Positions 1-6,576 of a stretch of 11,419 bases of DNA are shown in pieces. Each line of letters starts with the position of its first letter. The stretch's first letter is position 1. The stretch is from Deltaproteobacteria bacterium. Lineage in GTDB: Bacteria > Desulfobacterota > Binatia > UBA9968. The position numbers and the translations under genes are program-made. The stretch lies in contig JAHFAP010000090.1 of the NCBI GenBank assembly GCA_023250495.1, forward strand, positions 1-11,419. The letters run 5' to 3'. Under the pieces are notes generated by a model, which saw only the letters and a list, made by a program, of their open reading frames with translations, had not been told where the DNA came from and searched no databases.

Positions 1-2
1 GA

Positions 3-68
3 TACCGGTCGAGTGCGCGCGCGGCGCGTGGGGAGAGAAAGGGATACGCCAGGACCAGAGGAGAGTGA
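3..68 (+). CDS. Possible 3' end of an upstream gene (partial)
   Basis: A reading frame open from the left edge ends at a TGA at 66-68. It gives about 21 very Arg/Gly/Ala-rich residues ending in TRGE. The next reading frame has a GTG at 65-67, so the two would overlap as GTGA, a common arrangement in coupled operons; this overlap is the main reason to take the fragment seriously. The first 30 bases are CG-alternating, and another frame is also open here (it runs into the small ORF at 65). No function can be assigned, and the stretch may be non-coding. Confidence 0.22.
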   Translation, partial: YRSSARAARGERKGYARTRGE

Positions 69-259
69 AACTCACGCCGCTTACGACACTTACATTCTTC
101 CTTTCGCCCACAGTTGTTATTCACACGCTTTCACGGCCGGCCCAGGCCGCTAAAGAAAGCTCGTCGCTCGAGGAGGCGAATCAGGCGCTGCACGCCATCG
201 GTCTCAAGACGGAGCTCGATCTGGAGCGCGAGAGGTATCAGGCGCAGAAAAAAGTGTGA
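65..259 (+). CDS. Small putative secreted peptide, 64 aa, function unknown
   Basis: I do not recognise this protein. It starts at GTG 65 and reads as a short basic N-terminus, a hydrophobic stretch (about residues 6-22) and a possible signal-peptidase site around PAQA-AKE (residues 26-32). A charged, probably helical mature part of some 35 residues follows (SSSLEEANQALHAIGLKTEL region). The AGGAG at 59-63 lies only one base from the GTG, which is too close to be ideal; AGGA at 51-54 would give about 10 bases. The stop TGA 257-259 overlaps the ATG of the MFS gene (TGATG), which suggests translational coupling. The frame is open to the left edge, so it may be the tail of a longer gene. It could be a small periplasmic protein, a leader that couples translation, or a chance ORF. 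Confidence 0.4.
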   Translation: MKLTPLTTLTFFLSPTVVIHTLSRPAQAAKESSSLEEANQALHAIGLKTELDLERERYQAQKKV

Positions 260-1494
260 TGCTGAACCACCTGCACCGGGATGTGAAGCTCATCATGGCC
301 TCTCGCGGCCTGAGGGCCTTCGCCTTCTCCTACCTGAACGTCGTCTTCGCCATCTATTTAAGCAGGATCGGTTATTCCACGATCATTATCGGCGTGGTCC
401 ACTCCGTCGCTTACATCAGCGGCGCGCTTCTCACGGCGGTGTGGGGCTTTTTATCGGATCGCTACGGCCGGAAAAAAATTCTCATCTTGCTGGCGGTCCT
501 GACGATCGTCTCCAACGGGATTTATATTTTCTTCAGCCACCTTGTCTTTATCCTCCTGGCGGTCGTGATCGCCAATGTGGGAGCGGGAGGTTCCGCCGGC
601 GGAGGACAGGGAGGCGGGCCTTTCAATCCCGTGGAGCAGGCGCTGCTGGCCGAAAAGTGCGGGCCCGAGGAGAGAAACTGGATCTTTTCGACCAATGCCT
701 TTGTCGGTTCCATGATGGGGTCGCTGGGCGCGTTGGTAAGCGGCTTGCCGCAGCACCTTGAACAGACCTGGGGCTGGAATCCGGTTTGGTCCTACAGGCC
801 GTTGTTCGCTCTGACCATCCTCTTCAGTGTCGCCCTGATCTTCGTTTACCGGGCAATCACGGAAGAGCACCGTCCTGCTGAGGCGAAACGGATGATTTCC
901 AAGCAGTCCGGCGCGTTCATTACCAAACTGTCGCTCCTGGGGATCATCGATAATCTGGGCGCCGGCTTGATTGGACCGCTGGTTTCTTACTGGTTCTTTC
1001 TGCGCTTTGGGGTGGAGCTCAAGTCGTTAGGGATCATGTTCTTTTTGTCCTATTTTTTTGCCGCCCTTTCTTTCCTGGTCGCGCCGATTATCGCGCGCCG
1101 TATCGGGGTCGTGAGGACGATGGTCTTCTCTCACGCCATCGCCTCGCTTCTGAACCTCTCCCTCGCCTTCGCTCCCACATTCCGGGTCGCGGGAATCATG
1201 TTGGTGGTTCGTTCCTTCCTGGCCTACATGGACAATCCGCTGCGCGAGTCGTTTACGATGGCTATGGTAAAGGCAGAAGAGAGAGGGTCGGCTGCCGGAG
1301 TTACGAATCTCGCCCGCGTCGTTCCATTCGGAATCAGCCCGACGCTCTCAGCCTACATGATGCAAAGTCTCTCGCTCAGTGTCCCGCTGGTGATCGGGGG
1401 GAGTTTGCAACTGATCAGCGATTTCACATTTTATTACTTCTTCCGCCATGTGAGGCCGCCGGAAGAAATCAAGGTTGCAGGGATTAAGGGTTGA
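259..1494 (+). CDS. Major facilitator superfamily (MFS) transporter
   Basis: A 411-residue inner-membrane secondary transporter with about 12 hydrophobic segments, the usual MFS size. The clearest signature is motif A in the loop between TM2 and TM3, GFLSDRYGRKK at residues 63-73. A PFNPVEQALLAE segment follows TM4, and the two halves are separated by a charged stretch near residues 200-215 (ITEEHRPAEAKRMISK). ATG 259 is chosen because it overlaps the preceding stop (TGATG); an in-frame GTG lies at 256 and no strong Shine-Dalgarno is visible. An unusual glycine-rich run (residues 108-120) sits at the end of TM4. Substrate cannot be told from sequence: drug or small-organic-acid export or uptake are both possible. 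The stop lies in a short tandem repeat, so the last residues may not be conserved. Confidence 0.88.
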   Translation: MLNHLHRDVKLIMASRGLRAFAFSYLNVVFAIYLSRIGYSTIIIGVVHSVAYISGALLTAVWGFLSDRYGRKKILILLAVLTIVSNGIYIFFSHLVFILLAVVIANVGAGGSAGGGQGGGPFNPVEQALLAEKCGPEERNWIFSTNAFVGSMMGSLGALVSGLPQHLEQTWGWNPVWSYRPLFALTILFSVALIFVYRAITEEHRPAEAKRMISKQSGAFITKLSLLGIIDNLGAGLIGPLVSYWFFLRFGVELKSLGIMFFLSYFFAALSFLVAPIIARRIGVVRTMVFSHAIASLLNLSLAFAPTFRVAGIMLVVRSFLAYMDNPLRESFTMAMVKAEERGSAAGVTNLARVVPFGISPTLSAYMMQSLSLSVPLVIGGSLQLISDFTFYYFFRHVRPPEEIKVAGIKG

Positions 1495-1510
1495 AGGGTT
1501 AAAGGGGTTA
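1488..1510 (+). repeat. Three-copy 8-bp tandem repeat (GGGTTGAA / GGGTTAAA / GGGGTTA)
   Basis: Degenerate tandem units run from 1488 to 1510, starting inside the last codons of the MFS gene and reaching the inverted-repeat element that follows. The repeat includes the MFS stop codon TGA (1492-1494). It looks like a low-complexity spacer produced by slippage; no function is evident. The AAAGGGG at 1501-1507 could mimic a ribosome binding site for a TTG at 1512. Confidence 0.6.
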
Positions 1511-1555
1511 TTTGACATCGGTCCGGTTCGGAAATAAGTTGACCCCGATGTCAAA
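1511..1555. repeat. 45-bp element with perfect 11-bp inverted arms
   Basis: The left arm TTTGACATCGG (1511-1521) is exactly matched by its reverse complement CCGATGTCAAA (1545-1555), with a 23-base centre. The pairing can extend slightly with a bulge (GTCC/GACC). There is no T-tract, so it is not a standard terminator. The shape fits a REP-like or small non-autonomous element, or an operator for the tct operon. A perfect TTGACA at 1512-1517 followed 17 bases later by TAAGTT (1535-1540, three of six matches to TATAAT) makes a promoter here possible as well. The right arm contains the ATG at 1548, which argues that tctB starts further in. Confidence 0.6.
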
Positions 1556-1565
1556 ACTCTCAGCT

Positions 1566-2009
1566 ATGCTGACGACGGATAGAATCTCTGGCACCGCACT
1601 TGCGTTGTTCGCGCTTGGAGTGATCTGGGAGAGCAGGAGGCTTCCGCTCGGCACGTTCCGCGTGCCGGGACCAGCCTACATGCCGGTGCTGCTGGCGCTG
1701 TTGCTGCTCATCTTCGGCGTCCTGATCGCGCTCACCGGAGGCCGCGCTGAGAGATTGGCATCCATCCGCTGGACAGAGTGGCCTCATGCGGTTGCCATAC
1801 TGTACATCTGCATCTTCTCGACTTTAGCGCTGGAACGGCTGGGCTATCGCCTCACGATTCTGTTCGGCCTGGTTTTTCTTGTCAAAGGCGTCGAGAAAAA
1901 AGGCTGGCTGCTGACGGTGCTCTTTGCGCTGGCCCTATCTTTTGGATCGTTCTATCTGTTTTATACCCTGCTGCGTGTGCCGCTACCGCTCGGACCGTGG
2001 GGAATCTGA
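1566..2009 (+). CDS. tctB: TctB-family small subunit of a tripartite tricarboxylate transporter
   Basis: A roughly 147-residue membrane protein with four hydrophobic segments, the small membrane subunit that partners TctA in the binding-protein-dependent, cation-driven TTT family. It shows the family opening DRISG followed by a hydrophobic helix and WESRRLPLGTFRVPGPAYMP, then ends with LLRVPLPLGPWG, the conserved C-terminal LxVPLPxGPWG-type motif. Start choice is uncertain. TTG 1512 coincides with a TTGACA hexamer and ATG 1548 lies within the inverted-repeat arm; ATG 1566 gives the usual family N-terminus, although no Shine-Dalgarno is seen before any of them. It is 31 bases upstream of tctA and on the same strand, so it is surely co-transcribed with it. 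Confidence 0.85.
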   Translation: MLTTDRISGTALALFALGVIWESRRLPLGTFRVPGPAYMPVLLALLLLIFGVLIALTGGRAERLASIRWTEWPHAVAILYICIFSTLALERLGYRLTILFGLVFLVKGVEKKGWLLTVLFALALSFGSFYLFYTLLRVPLPLGPWGI

Positions 2010-2040
2010 GACCGGCAGCGAAAAGACTTGATCGAGACTC

Positions 2041-3585
2041 ATGTTAGAGACGCTGCAAAATCTCTATCTCGGTTTTTCCGTCGCGCTCTCCCCGGCCGCA
2101 TTCTTGTATGCCGTCGTCGGCTGCGTGATCGGAACTATCGTCGGCGTTCTTCCGGGAATCGGCCCGCTCGCCGGCATCAGCCTGCTCCTGCCCGCCTCCT
2201 TCGGCATGGATGCTACCTCGGCCATCATCCTTTTGGCTGGCATCTACTACGGCGCGATGTACGGCGGCTCCACGACTTCCATATTGATGCGCATTCCCGG
2301 CGAGGCCGCTTCGGTGATGACCTGCATCGATGGCTATGAGATGACGCGCAAAGGACGGGCAGGTCCTGCTCTGGCCATCGCGGCGGTCGGCTCCTATATC
2401 GCCGGGACAGTGAGCGTCGTGGGGCTGATGTTGCTGGCGCCGCCGCTGGCAGCCTTCGCCCTTCGCTTTGGCCCCCCGGAGTATACTGCGCTTTTGCTGC
2501 TTGGATTGCTCGTCCTCGCCTATATGACCGGCGGATCCATCTCCAAGTCGCTGGCGATGGCCGCGCTCGGGCTTCTTTTGGGCATGATCGGTATCGATCC
2601 TATGACCGGCTTCTTCCGCTTCCATTACGGGATAGTCGAGCTTGGAGACGGCATCGGTGTCGTGCCGGTGGCCGTGGGCCTCTTTGGTCTTTCCGAGATC
2701 CTGCTTACCGCCGGTCAAGAGACTCCGCCGAAGGTCATGCAGCCCAGGCTTGCCGATCTCCTCCCGTCACGTGAGGAGTGGCGTGATTCCACCTGGCCCA
2801 TTGCTCGAGGGACCGTTCTCGGATTCCTGATCGGCATCATTCCCGGCTCGGCCCACATCATCGCCTCTTTCGTCTCCTATGCCGTGGAACGTCGCGTCTC
2901 GAAACATCCTGAGCGCTTTGGCCAGGGAGCGATCGAGGGAGTGGCCGGACCTGAATCCGCCAACAATTCAGCTACATCGGGGGCGTTCGTGCCGATGCTG
3001 GCTCTCGGCGTCCCTTCAGGACCGATTCCAGCCGTCATGCTTGCGGCGCTGATGGTCCACGGAATATCTCCCGGTCCGCTTCTTATTCAGCAGCAGCCCG
3101 AGCTGTTCTGGGGATTTATCGCCAGCATGTATATCGGCAACGTGGTGCTACTGATCCTCAATCTTCCTCTGGTCGGGCTGTTCGTCAATATTCTGCGCGT
3201 GCCTTATCCCTTGCTCTATCCCGCGATTCTTGTTTTCTGCGTCCTTGGGGTTTATGCAGTGAACAGCAGCGTCGTCGATGTCTGGATCATGATCGTGATG
3301 GGAGCGCTGGGATACCTGCTGCGCAAGTTTGATTTCGAGACCGCTCCGATTGTGCTGGGCGTAGTGCTGGCGCCGATGCTGGAAATGAGCTTCCGCCAGT
3401 CACTGGCGATGTCGTCAGGCAACTATGCTATTTTTATCCATCGGCCGATCGCCGTCTTCATGCTGGGCGCGGGCCTTTTCCTTGTGCTCCTCAGCCTGCT
3501 GCCGATCTTCACCAGAAGAGTGAATTGGCGGCGACTGCTCGGACTCGCTACAAACTCGGATTTAGAAAAGGAGGATAACCGATGA
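2041..3585 (+). CDS. tctA: TctA-family large membrane subunit of tripartite tricarboxylate transporter
   Basis: A 514-residue, very hydrophobic inner-membrane permease, the usual TctA length. It is the translocating subunit, driven by the ion gradient and fed by a periplasmic Bug/TctC protein. Visible family signatures are GVLPGIGPLAG (residues 35-45), YYGAMYGGSTTSILMRIPGE (69-88), the second-half counterpart GFLIGIIPGS (261-270), and EGVAGPESANNSA (299-311) followed by PMLALGVPSGP. The two glycine/proline-rich motifs reflect the two-fold internal repeat of the family. ATG 2041 gives the standard N-terminus (MLETLQNLYLGF), with only a weak ribosome site. The TGA overlaps the ATG of the binding-protein gene by four bases (ATGA), so the two are translationally coupled. 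Substrate is a carboxylate by family; which one is not readable. Confidence 0.95.
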   Translation: MLETLQNLYLGFSVALSPAAFLYAVVGCVIGTIVGVLPGIGPLAGISLLLPASFGMDATSAIILLAGIYYGAMYGGSTTSILMRIPGEAASVMTCIDGYEMTRKGRAGPALAIAAVGSYIAGTVSVVGLMLLAPPLAAFALRFGPPEYTALLLLGLLVLAYMTGGSISKSLAMAALGLLLGMIGIDPMTGFFRFHYGIVELGDGIGVVPVAVGLFGLSEILLTAGQETPPKVMQPRLADLLPSREEWRDSTWPIARGTVLGFLIGIIPGSAHIIASFVSYAVERRVSKHPERFGQGAIEGVAGPESANNSATSGAFVPMLALGVPSGPIPAVMLAALMVHGISPGPLLIQQQPELFWGFIASMYIGNVVLLILNLPLVGLFVNILRVPYPLLYPAILVFCVLGVYAVNSSVVDVWIMIVMGALGYLLRKFDFETAPIVLGVVLAPMLEMSFRQSLAMSSGNYAIFIHRPIAVFMLGAGLFLVLLSLLPIFTRRVNWRRLLGLATNSDLEKEDNR

Positions 3586-4565
3586 ATCGTCTTATCATCG
3601 TCACGTTTTCTCTTTATGTCTTCTTGGTCGCGCCGCTCCACGCACGAGCCCAGGAGGCTTTTCCCAACCGCCCGATCACGATCGCGGTTCCGTTTCCGCC
3701 CGGAGGCGTCGCCGATCTGACCGCCCGACCGGTCGCGGCCGCCATGGAAAGAGTTCTCAAAAATCCTGTGATCGTCGTCAACAAGACCGGCGCGGCCGGC
3801 GCCGTCGGCATGTCCTATGTGGCCAACAGCAAACCGGATGGGTACACGCTCCTGATGGCCCTCTCAAGCATCTCCATCATCCCCGAGGCAGACAAGCTCT
3901 TTGACCGGCAGCCTGCCTACACAATGGACCAACTTGTTCCCCTTGCCCTTATCTCTGCCGACCCCACCGTGCTCGTGGTTCGGGGCGACAGCCCGTGGAA
4001 AAGTGTCAAGGAGCTGGTTGCGGACGCGAAGAAAAGAGCTGGAGAAATCTCCTACTCCTCCTCGGGCATCTATGGCACGCTCCACATGGCAATGGAGATG
4101 TTCAGCCACGCCGCCGGCATCAAACTGAAGCACGTCCCCTATGGCGGCGCCGGCCCTGCCCTAACGGCGATTCTCGGAGGCCACGTGGACGCCCTCGCTT
4201 CGGGACCGGCCGTGGTCATTCCCCACATCAAAGCAAACAAGCTCAGGCCACTGGCGGGATGGGGCGCCAAACGCGTGGCCTCTCTCCCAGAGGTCGCGAC
4301 TTTTAAGGAACTGGGCTACGACGCTGAGTTCTACATCTGGGCCGGCATGTTCGCGCCGAGGGGGACACCAGAGCCCGTGCTTAAGAAGCTCCGCGATGTC
4401 ATCAGGCAGACCGTTCAAGAACCGGATTTCAAGGACGCGATGACCAAGCTTGAGACACCGATTGCCTACCTGGACGCGCCTGATTTCCAGAAGTTCTGGG
4501 ACAAGGACGCCAAGATGCTCACGGATGCGGTCAAGCGCATCGGACGGATCGAGGAAAAGAAGTAG
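3582..4565 (+). CDS. tctC: Bug/TctC-family periplasmic tricarboxylate-binding protein
   Basis: A 327-residue periplasmic solute receptor for the TctAB permease just upstream. A signal peptide (residues 1-23, cleavage probably after ALHARA, leaving QEAFPNRPI) is followed by the Bug hallmarks. These are VPFPPGGVADLTAR (36-49), where the PPGG loop and D contact the ligand carboxylate, NKTGAAG (67-73), and DGYTLL (86-91). Later comes VPYGGAGPALTAILGG, the second ligand-binding segment. A strong Shine-Dalgarno AAAAGGAGG (3566-3574) lies 7 bases before ATG 3582, and the start overlaps the tctA stop. Bug proteins bind di- and tricarboxylates, aromatic acids and amides; the ligand cannot be assigned. 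The neighbouring oxidoreductase operon makes a small carboxylate such as oxalate a reasonable guess, no more. Confidence 0.93.
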   Translation: MNRLIIVTFSLYVFLVAPLHARAQEAFPNRPITIAVPFPPGGVADLTARPVAAAMERVLKNPVIVVNKTGAAGAVGMSYVANSKPDGYTLLMALSSISIIPEADKLFDRQPAYTMDQLVPLALISADPTVLVVRGDSPWKSVKELVADAKKRAGEISYSSSGIYGTLHMAMEMFSHAAGIKLKHVPYGGAGPALTAILGGHVDALASGPAVVIPHIKANKLRPLAGWGAKRVASLPEVATFKELGYDAEFYIWAGMFAPRGTPEPVLKKLRDVIRQTVQEPDFKDAMTKLETPIAYLDAPDFQKFWDKDAKMLTDAVKRIGRIEEKK

Positions 4566-4576
4566 GGGATTGCCTC

Positions 4577-4605
4577 TTGACAAGGTTTTTGGGCTTTGAT
4601 ATTGG
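4577..4605 (+). promoter_or_regulatory. Putative sigma70-type promoter of the regulator-oxidoreductase operon
   Basis: A perfect TTGACA -35 hexamer (4577-4582) is followed after exactly 17 bases by TATTGG (4600-4605), a weak -10 (three of six). Transcription would begin near 4612, giving a leader of about 22 bases before ATG 4634. The TTG that could be taken as an in-frame start at 4577 is thus better read as part of the -35 box. The weak -10 lies inside the palindromic operator, as expected for a repressible promoter. Confidence 0.5.
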
Positions 4606-4613
4606 TCTAACCA
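4601..4613. promoter_or_regulatory. Putative GntR/FadR-type operator (ATTGGT-CTA-ACCA)
   Basis: TGGTCTAACCA (4603-4613) is a TGGT-N3-ACCA dyad, the core of the operators bound by FadR-subfamily regulators such as PdhR and LldR (ATTGGTnnnACCAAT) and FadR (TGGTCnGACCA). It overlaps the putative -10 and lies 20 bases before the start of a FadR-type gene, so autoregulation by steric block of the promoter is the natural reading. A second, wider dyad, GGTCTA (4604-4609) with TAGACC (4623-4628), overlaps it. The site is predicted from pattern alone. Confidence 0.55.
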
Positions 4614-4633
4614 CCAGACAGCTAGACCCATTT

Positions 4634-5380
4634 ATGCTTAAGGCCATTAGGAAAACGCGCATCTACGAAGAAGTGGTCAGCCAGATGCATGAGTTGATAC
4701 GGGAAGGAAAATTCAAGGCTGGAGATCAGTTGCCTTCCGAGAGGGAGCTGGCTGAAACCTTTAAGGTGAGCCGCACCTCGGTGCGTGAGGCGCTGCGCGC
4801 CTTGGAGACCCAGGGTCTGGTCATCAGCCGGACCGGCGCAGGAAACTTCGTCGCCGATCTTCCCATCGAGTCTTTGGTCGCGCCTCTCGTAGCGATGCTG
4901 ATTGAAGAGAAAGACGCGCTGGCGGACATGTTCGAAATGCGCAAACTCATCGAGCCCGCCATCGCCGCCATGGCCGCCGAGAGAGCGACGAAAAGAGACA
5001 TCGAGCGTATGAAGGAGATCCTCGACAAGCAGCAAGACGAGGTGCAGCGCGGCTCTACGGGTGTTGAGGCCGACGCCGAGTTTCATTTCGCCATCGGTCA
5101 GGCGACGCAAAACCACGCGCTGGAAAAGCTGGTCTCAGGTCTCATGGAGATCCTGAGCCACAGCCGAGAAGAGTCCCTGCAGACTCCGGGCCGAAGTCAG
5201 GCCTCTATCGACTCCCACCGCAGGATATTAACCGCCATCGAAAAGCATGATAAGGGTCAAGCCAGAGCGGCAACGCTCTATCACATCGAGCAAGTAGAGC
5301 AGAACGTTCTTGTATCGAAGAAGACAAAGCCGGAGAGCGGTATTCCCGCGATTCCATTAGACGAGAGGAGAATTTCATGA
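4634..5380 (+). CDS. GntR-family regulator, FadR subfamily (FCD domain)
   Basis: A 248-residue transcription factor. Residues about 9-75 form the GntR winged helix-turn-helix (LPSERELAETF then VSRTSVREALRALE, and the wing LVISRTGAGNFV). Residues about 90-225 form an all-helical FCD ligand domain. The family's metal ligands are present as D147, H151, H195 and H217 (DAEFH, DSHRR and YHIEQ contexts), so it should bind a divalent metal and through it a carboxylate effector. ATG 4634 is preferred over TTG 4577 because the latter is the -35 box and MLKAIRKTRIYEEVV is the normal family start. No clear Shine-Dalgarno precedes it. The stop overlaps the ATG of the next gene, so it heads the oxidoreductase operon and probably senses its substrate or product; oxalate or a related acid is an inference. 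Confidence 0.9.
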   Translation: MLKAIRKTRIYEEVVSQMHELIREGKFKAGDQLPSERELAETFKVSRTSVREALRALETQGLVISRTGAGNFVADLPIESLVAPLVAMLIEEKDALADMFEMRKLIEPAIAAMAAERATKRDIERMKEILDKQQDEVQRGSTGVEADAEFHFAIGQATQNHALEKLVSGLMEILSHSREESLQTPGRSQASIDSHRRILTAIEKHDKGQARAATLYHIEQVEQNVLVSKKTKPESGIPAIPLDERRIS

Positions 5381-6576
5381 TCAAGCGGGTAGAGGTCAAC
5401 TATCGAGGCATCTTTCAGAAGAACCTGGGCAAAAAGATCGGCAGCGATATCGTCATGATCGCCAGCCGCATGGGCCAGAAGGCCTTTTCCAACGGCCGGT
5501 ATAGCGACTCCCCGGAGAGAAACGGGATTCCCTGCAAATATTTCGCCTTCGTTTCGCCCGATCTCCCCGAGGAGGAGCTGGAAGCCGAATGCGGCGCCAA
5601 GCTCGAGATCGACGAGACGAATATTTCGGTCGTCCTGGACGACACCATGTGCAAGGGCGTCGAGCCCTGGGGATGGCATGGCATTCGCCCGATCAATGAA
5701 AAGGTGATCAAGGACGGCTGCCTCCTCGTGGTCTCCAGGAAGAAGCCCGAAGAGCTGCTGAAATTCATCGGCAAGAAGCCTTACAACTACCGCATCGCGA
5801 TCCTTGATGGTGACGCCAGTCTCGCCGGCCTTTGGGTCAACAAGGACGATTTAACCCACGAGCGGATCCTGGGCGGCATCGCGGCTATCGACCCCGCCCT
5901 GATCAGCATCGAGGCGGTGGAATCCTATCTGATGGAGAAAACCAAGCAGAAGCACCGGGCCGAGGCTGCGCGGGCGGCCTTCGAGTCGCTGCGCGCAGAG
6001 GCCAAGCCGCCCAGAGTAAAACTGGTAACACCCAAAGAGGGAATCGACTGGCCGCATGAGAAACCCGTGCTGCCCAAGTGGTTCGAGATGCAGGAGGGCG
6101 CTGTGGTTCCGGCGGTGAAGCGCGGATTCGAGGTCGGCCCGAGGGGGCAATCGAGAAACGCCATGTTCAAGCGGGGCACCACCAAGACTCAGCGACCCGC
6201 GGTCAGGTTCGATCTCTGCACCAAGTGCACCCTCTGCTGGGCTGAGTGCCCGGATGAGTGCTTCGATCCGACCAAGGATGGCTTCTACGACATCGAGTAC
6301 CAGTATTGCGTCGGCTGCGGGAAATGCGCCGAGATATGCCCGGTAAAAGAGTGCATCGTGATGGTCGATGAACTTCGCTTCGAGGACGACTCGAGTCCTT
6401 ATGAGCATTGGAAAAAGGACTCCAAGGACTACATCCAGTGGGTCGAAGACAAGAAAGGCAAAGACCGGGTTTCCTACCCCTTCGTAACCGGAAAGGGCAT
6501 CACCGTCACCCAGGGAGAAGTGATGCCCGAAGGAAAGATCGTAGGTATTAAGAAGACCGAGGAGGCTGAACTATGA
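5377..6576 (+). CDS. 2-oxoacid:ferredoxin oxidoreductase gamma-delta fusion subunit (oxalate oxidoreductase-like)
   Basis: A 399-residue cytoplasmic subunit joining two parts that are separate in many archaeal enzymes. Residues about 1-185 are the gamma domain (PERNGIPCKYF, the counterpart of the family PERRGAPV segment). Residues about 276-330 are a delta, bacterial-type ferredoxin domain with two CxxCxxCxxxC-P clusters: C281, C284, C287, C291 and C311, C314, C317, C321. These hold two [4Fe-4S] clusters that carry electrons from the TPP site to external ferredoxin. A roughly 90-residue charged linker separates the two domains, and a 69-residue tail follows the clusters. ATG 5377 overlaps the regulator's stop, with AGAGGAG at 5364-5370 six bases away. 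A gamma-delta fusion is what Moorella oxalate oxidoreductase has. The family is certain; the substrate rests on the alpha subunit. Confidence 0.9.
   Translation: MIKRVEVNYRGIFQKNLGKKIGSDIVMIASRMGQKAFSNGRYSDSPERNGIPCKYFAFVSPDLPEEELEAECGAKLEIDETNISVVLDDTMCKGVEPWGWHGIRPINEKVIKDGCLLVVSRKKPEELLKFIGKKPYNYRIAILDGDASLAGLWVNKDDLTHERILGGIAAIDPALISIEAVESYLMEKTKQKHRAEAARAAFESLRAEAKPPRVKLVTPKEGIDWPHEKPVLPKWFEMQEGAVVPAVKRGFEVGPRGQSRNAMFKRGTTKTQRPAVRFDLCTKCTLCWAECPDECFDPTKDGFYDIEYQYCVGCGKCAEICPVKECIVMVDELRFEDDSSPYEHWKKDSKDYIQWVEDKKGKDRVSYPFVTGKGITVTQGEVMPEGKIVGIKKTEEAEL

Noticed and set aside
1512..1565. Extended TctB N-terminus from TTG 1512 or ATG 1548
   Set aside because: Both codons lie in the inverted-repeat element, and the added residues do not resemble the family's start. 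AAAGGGG at 1501-1507 could still serve TTG 1512, so this is not fully excluded.
4604..4628. GGTCTA/TAGACC hairpin as a riboswitch or attenuator
   Set aside because: Only a 6-bp stem in a leader of about 22 bases, part of it upstream of the predicted transcript start; a DNA operator explains it more simply.
4577..4633. Extra 19 N-terminal residues of the GntR regulator from TTG 4577
   Set aside because: The TTG belongs to a TTGACA -35 box, the extension covers the operator, and the family normally begins at the MLKxxRKTR-type start found at 4634.
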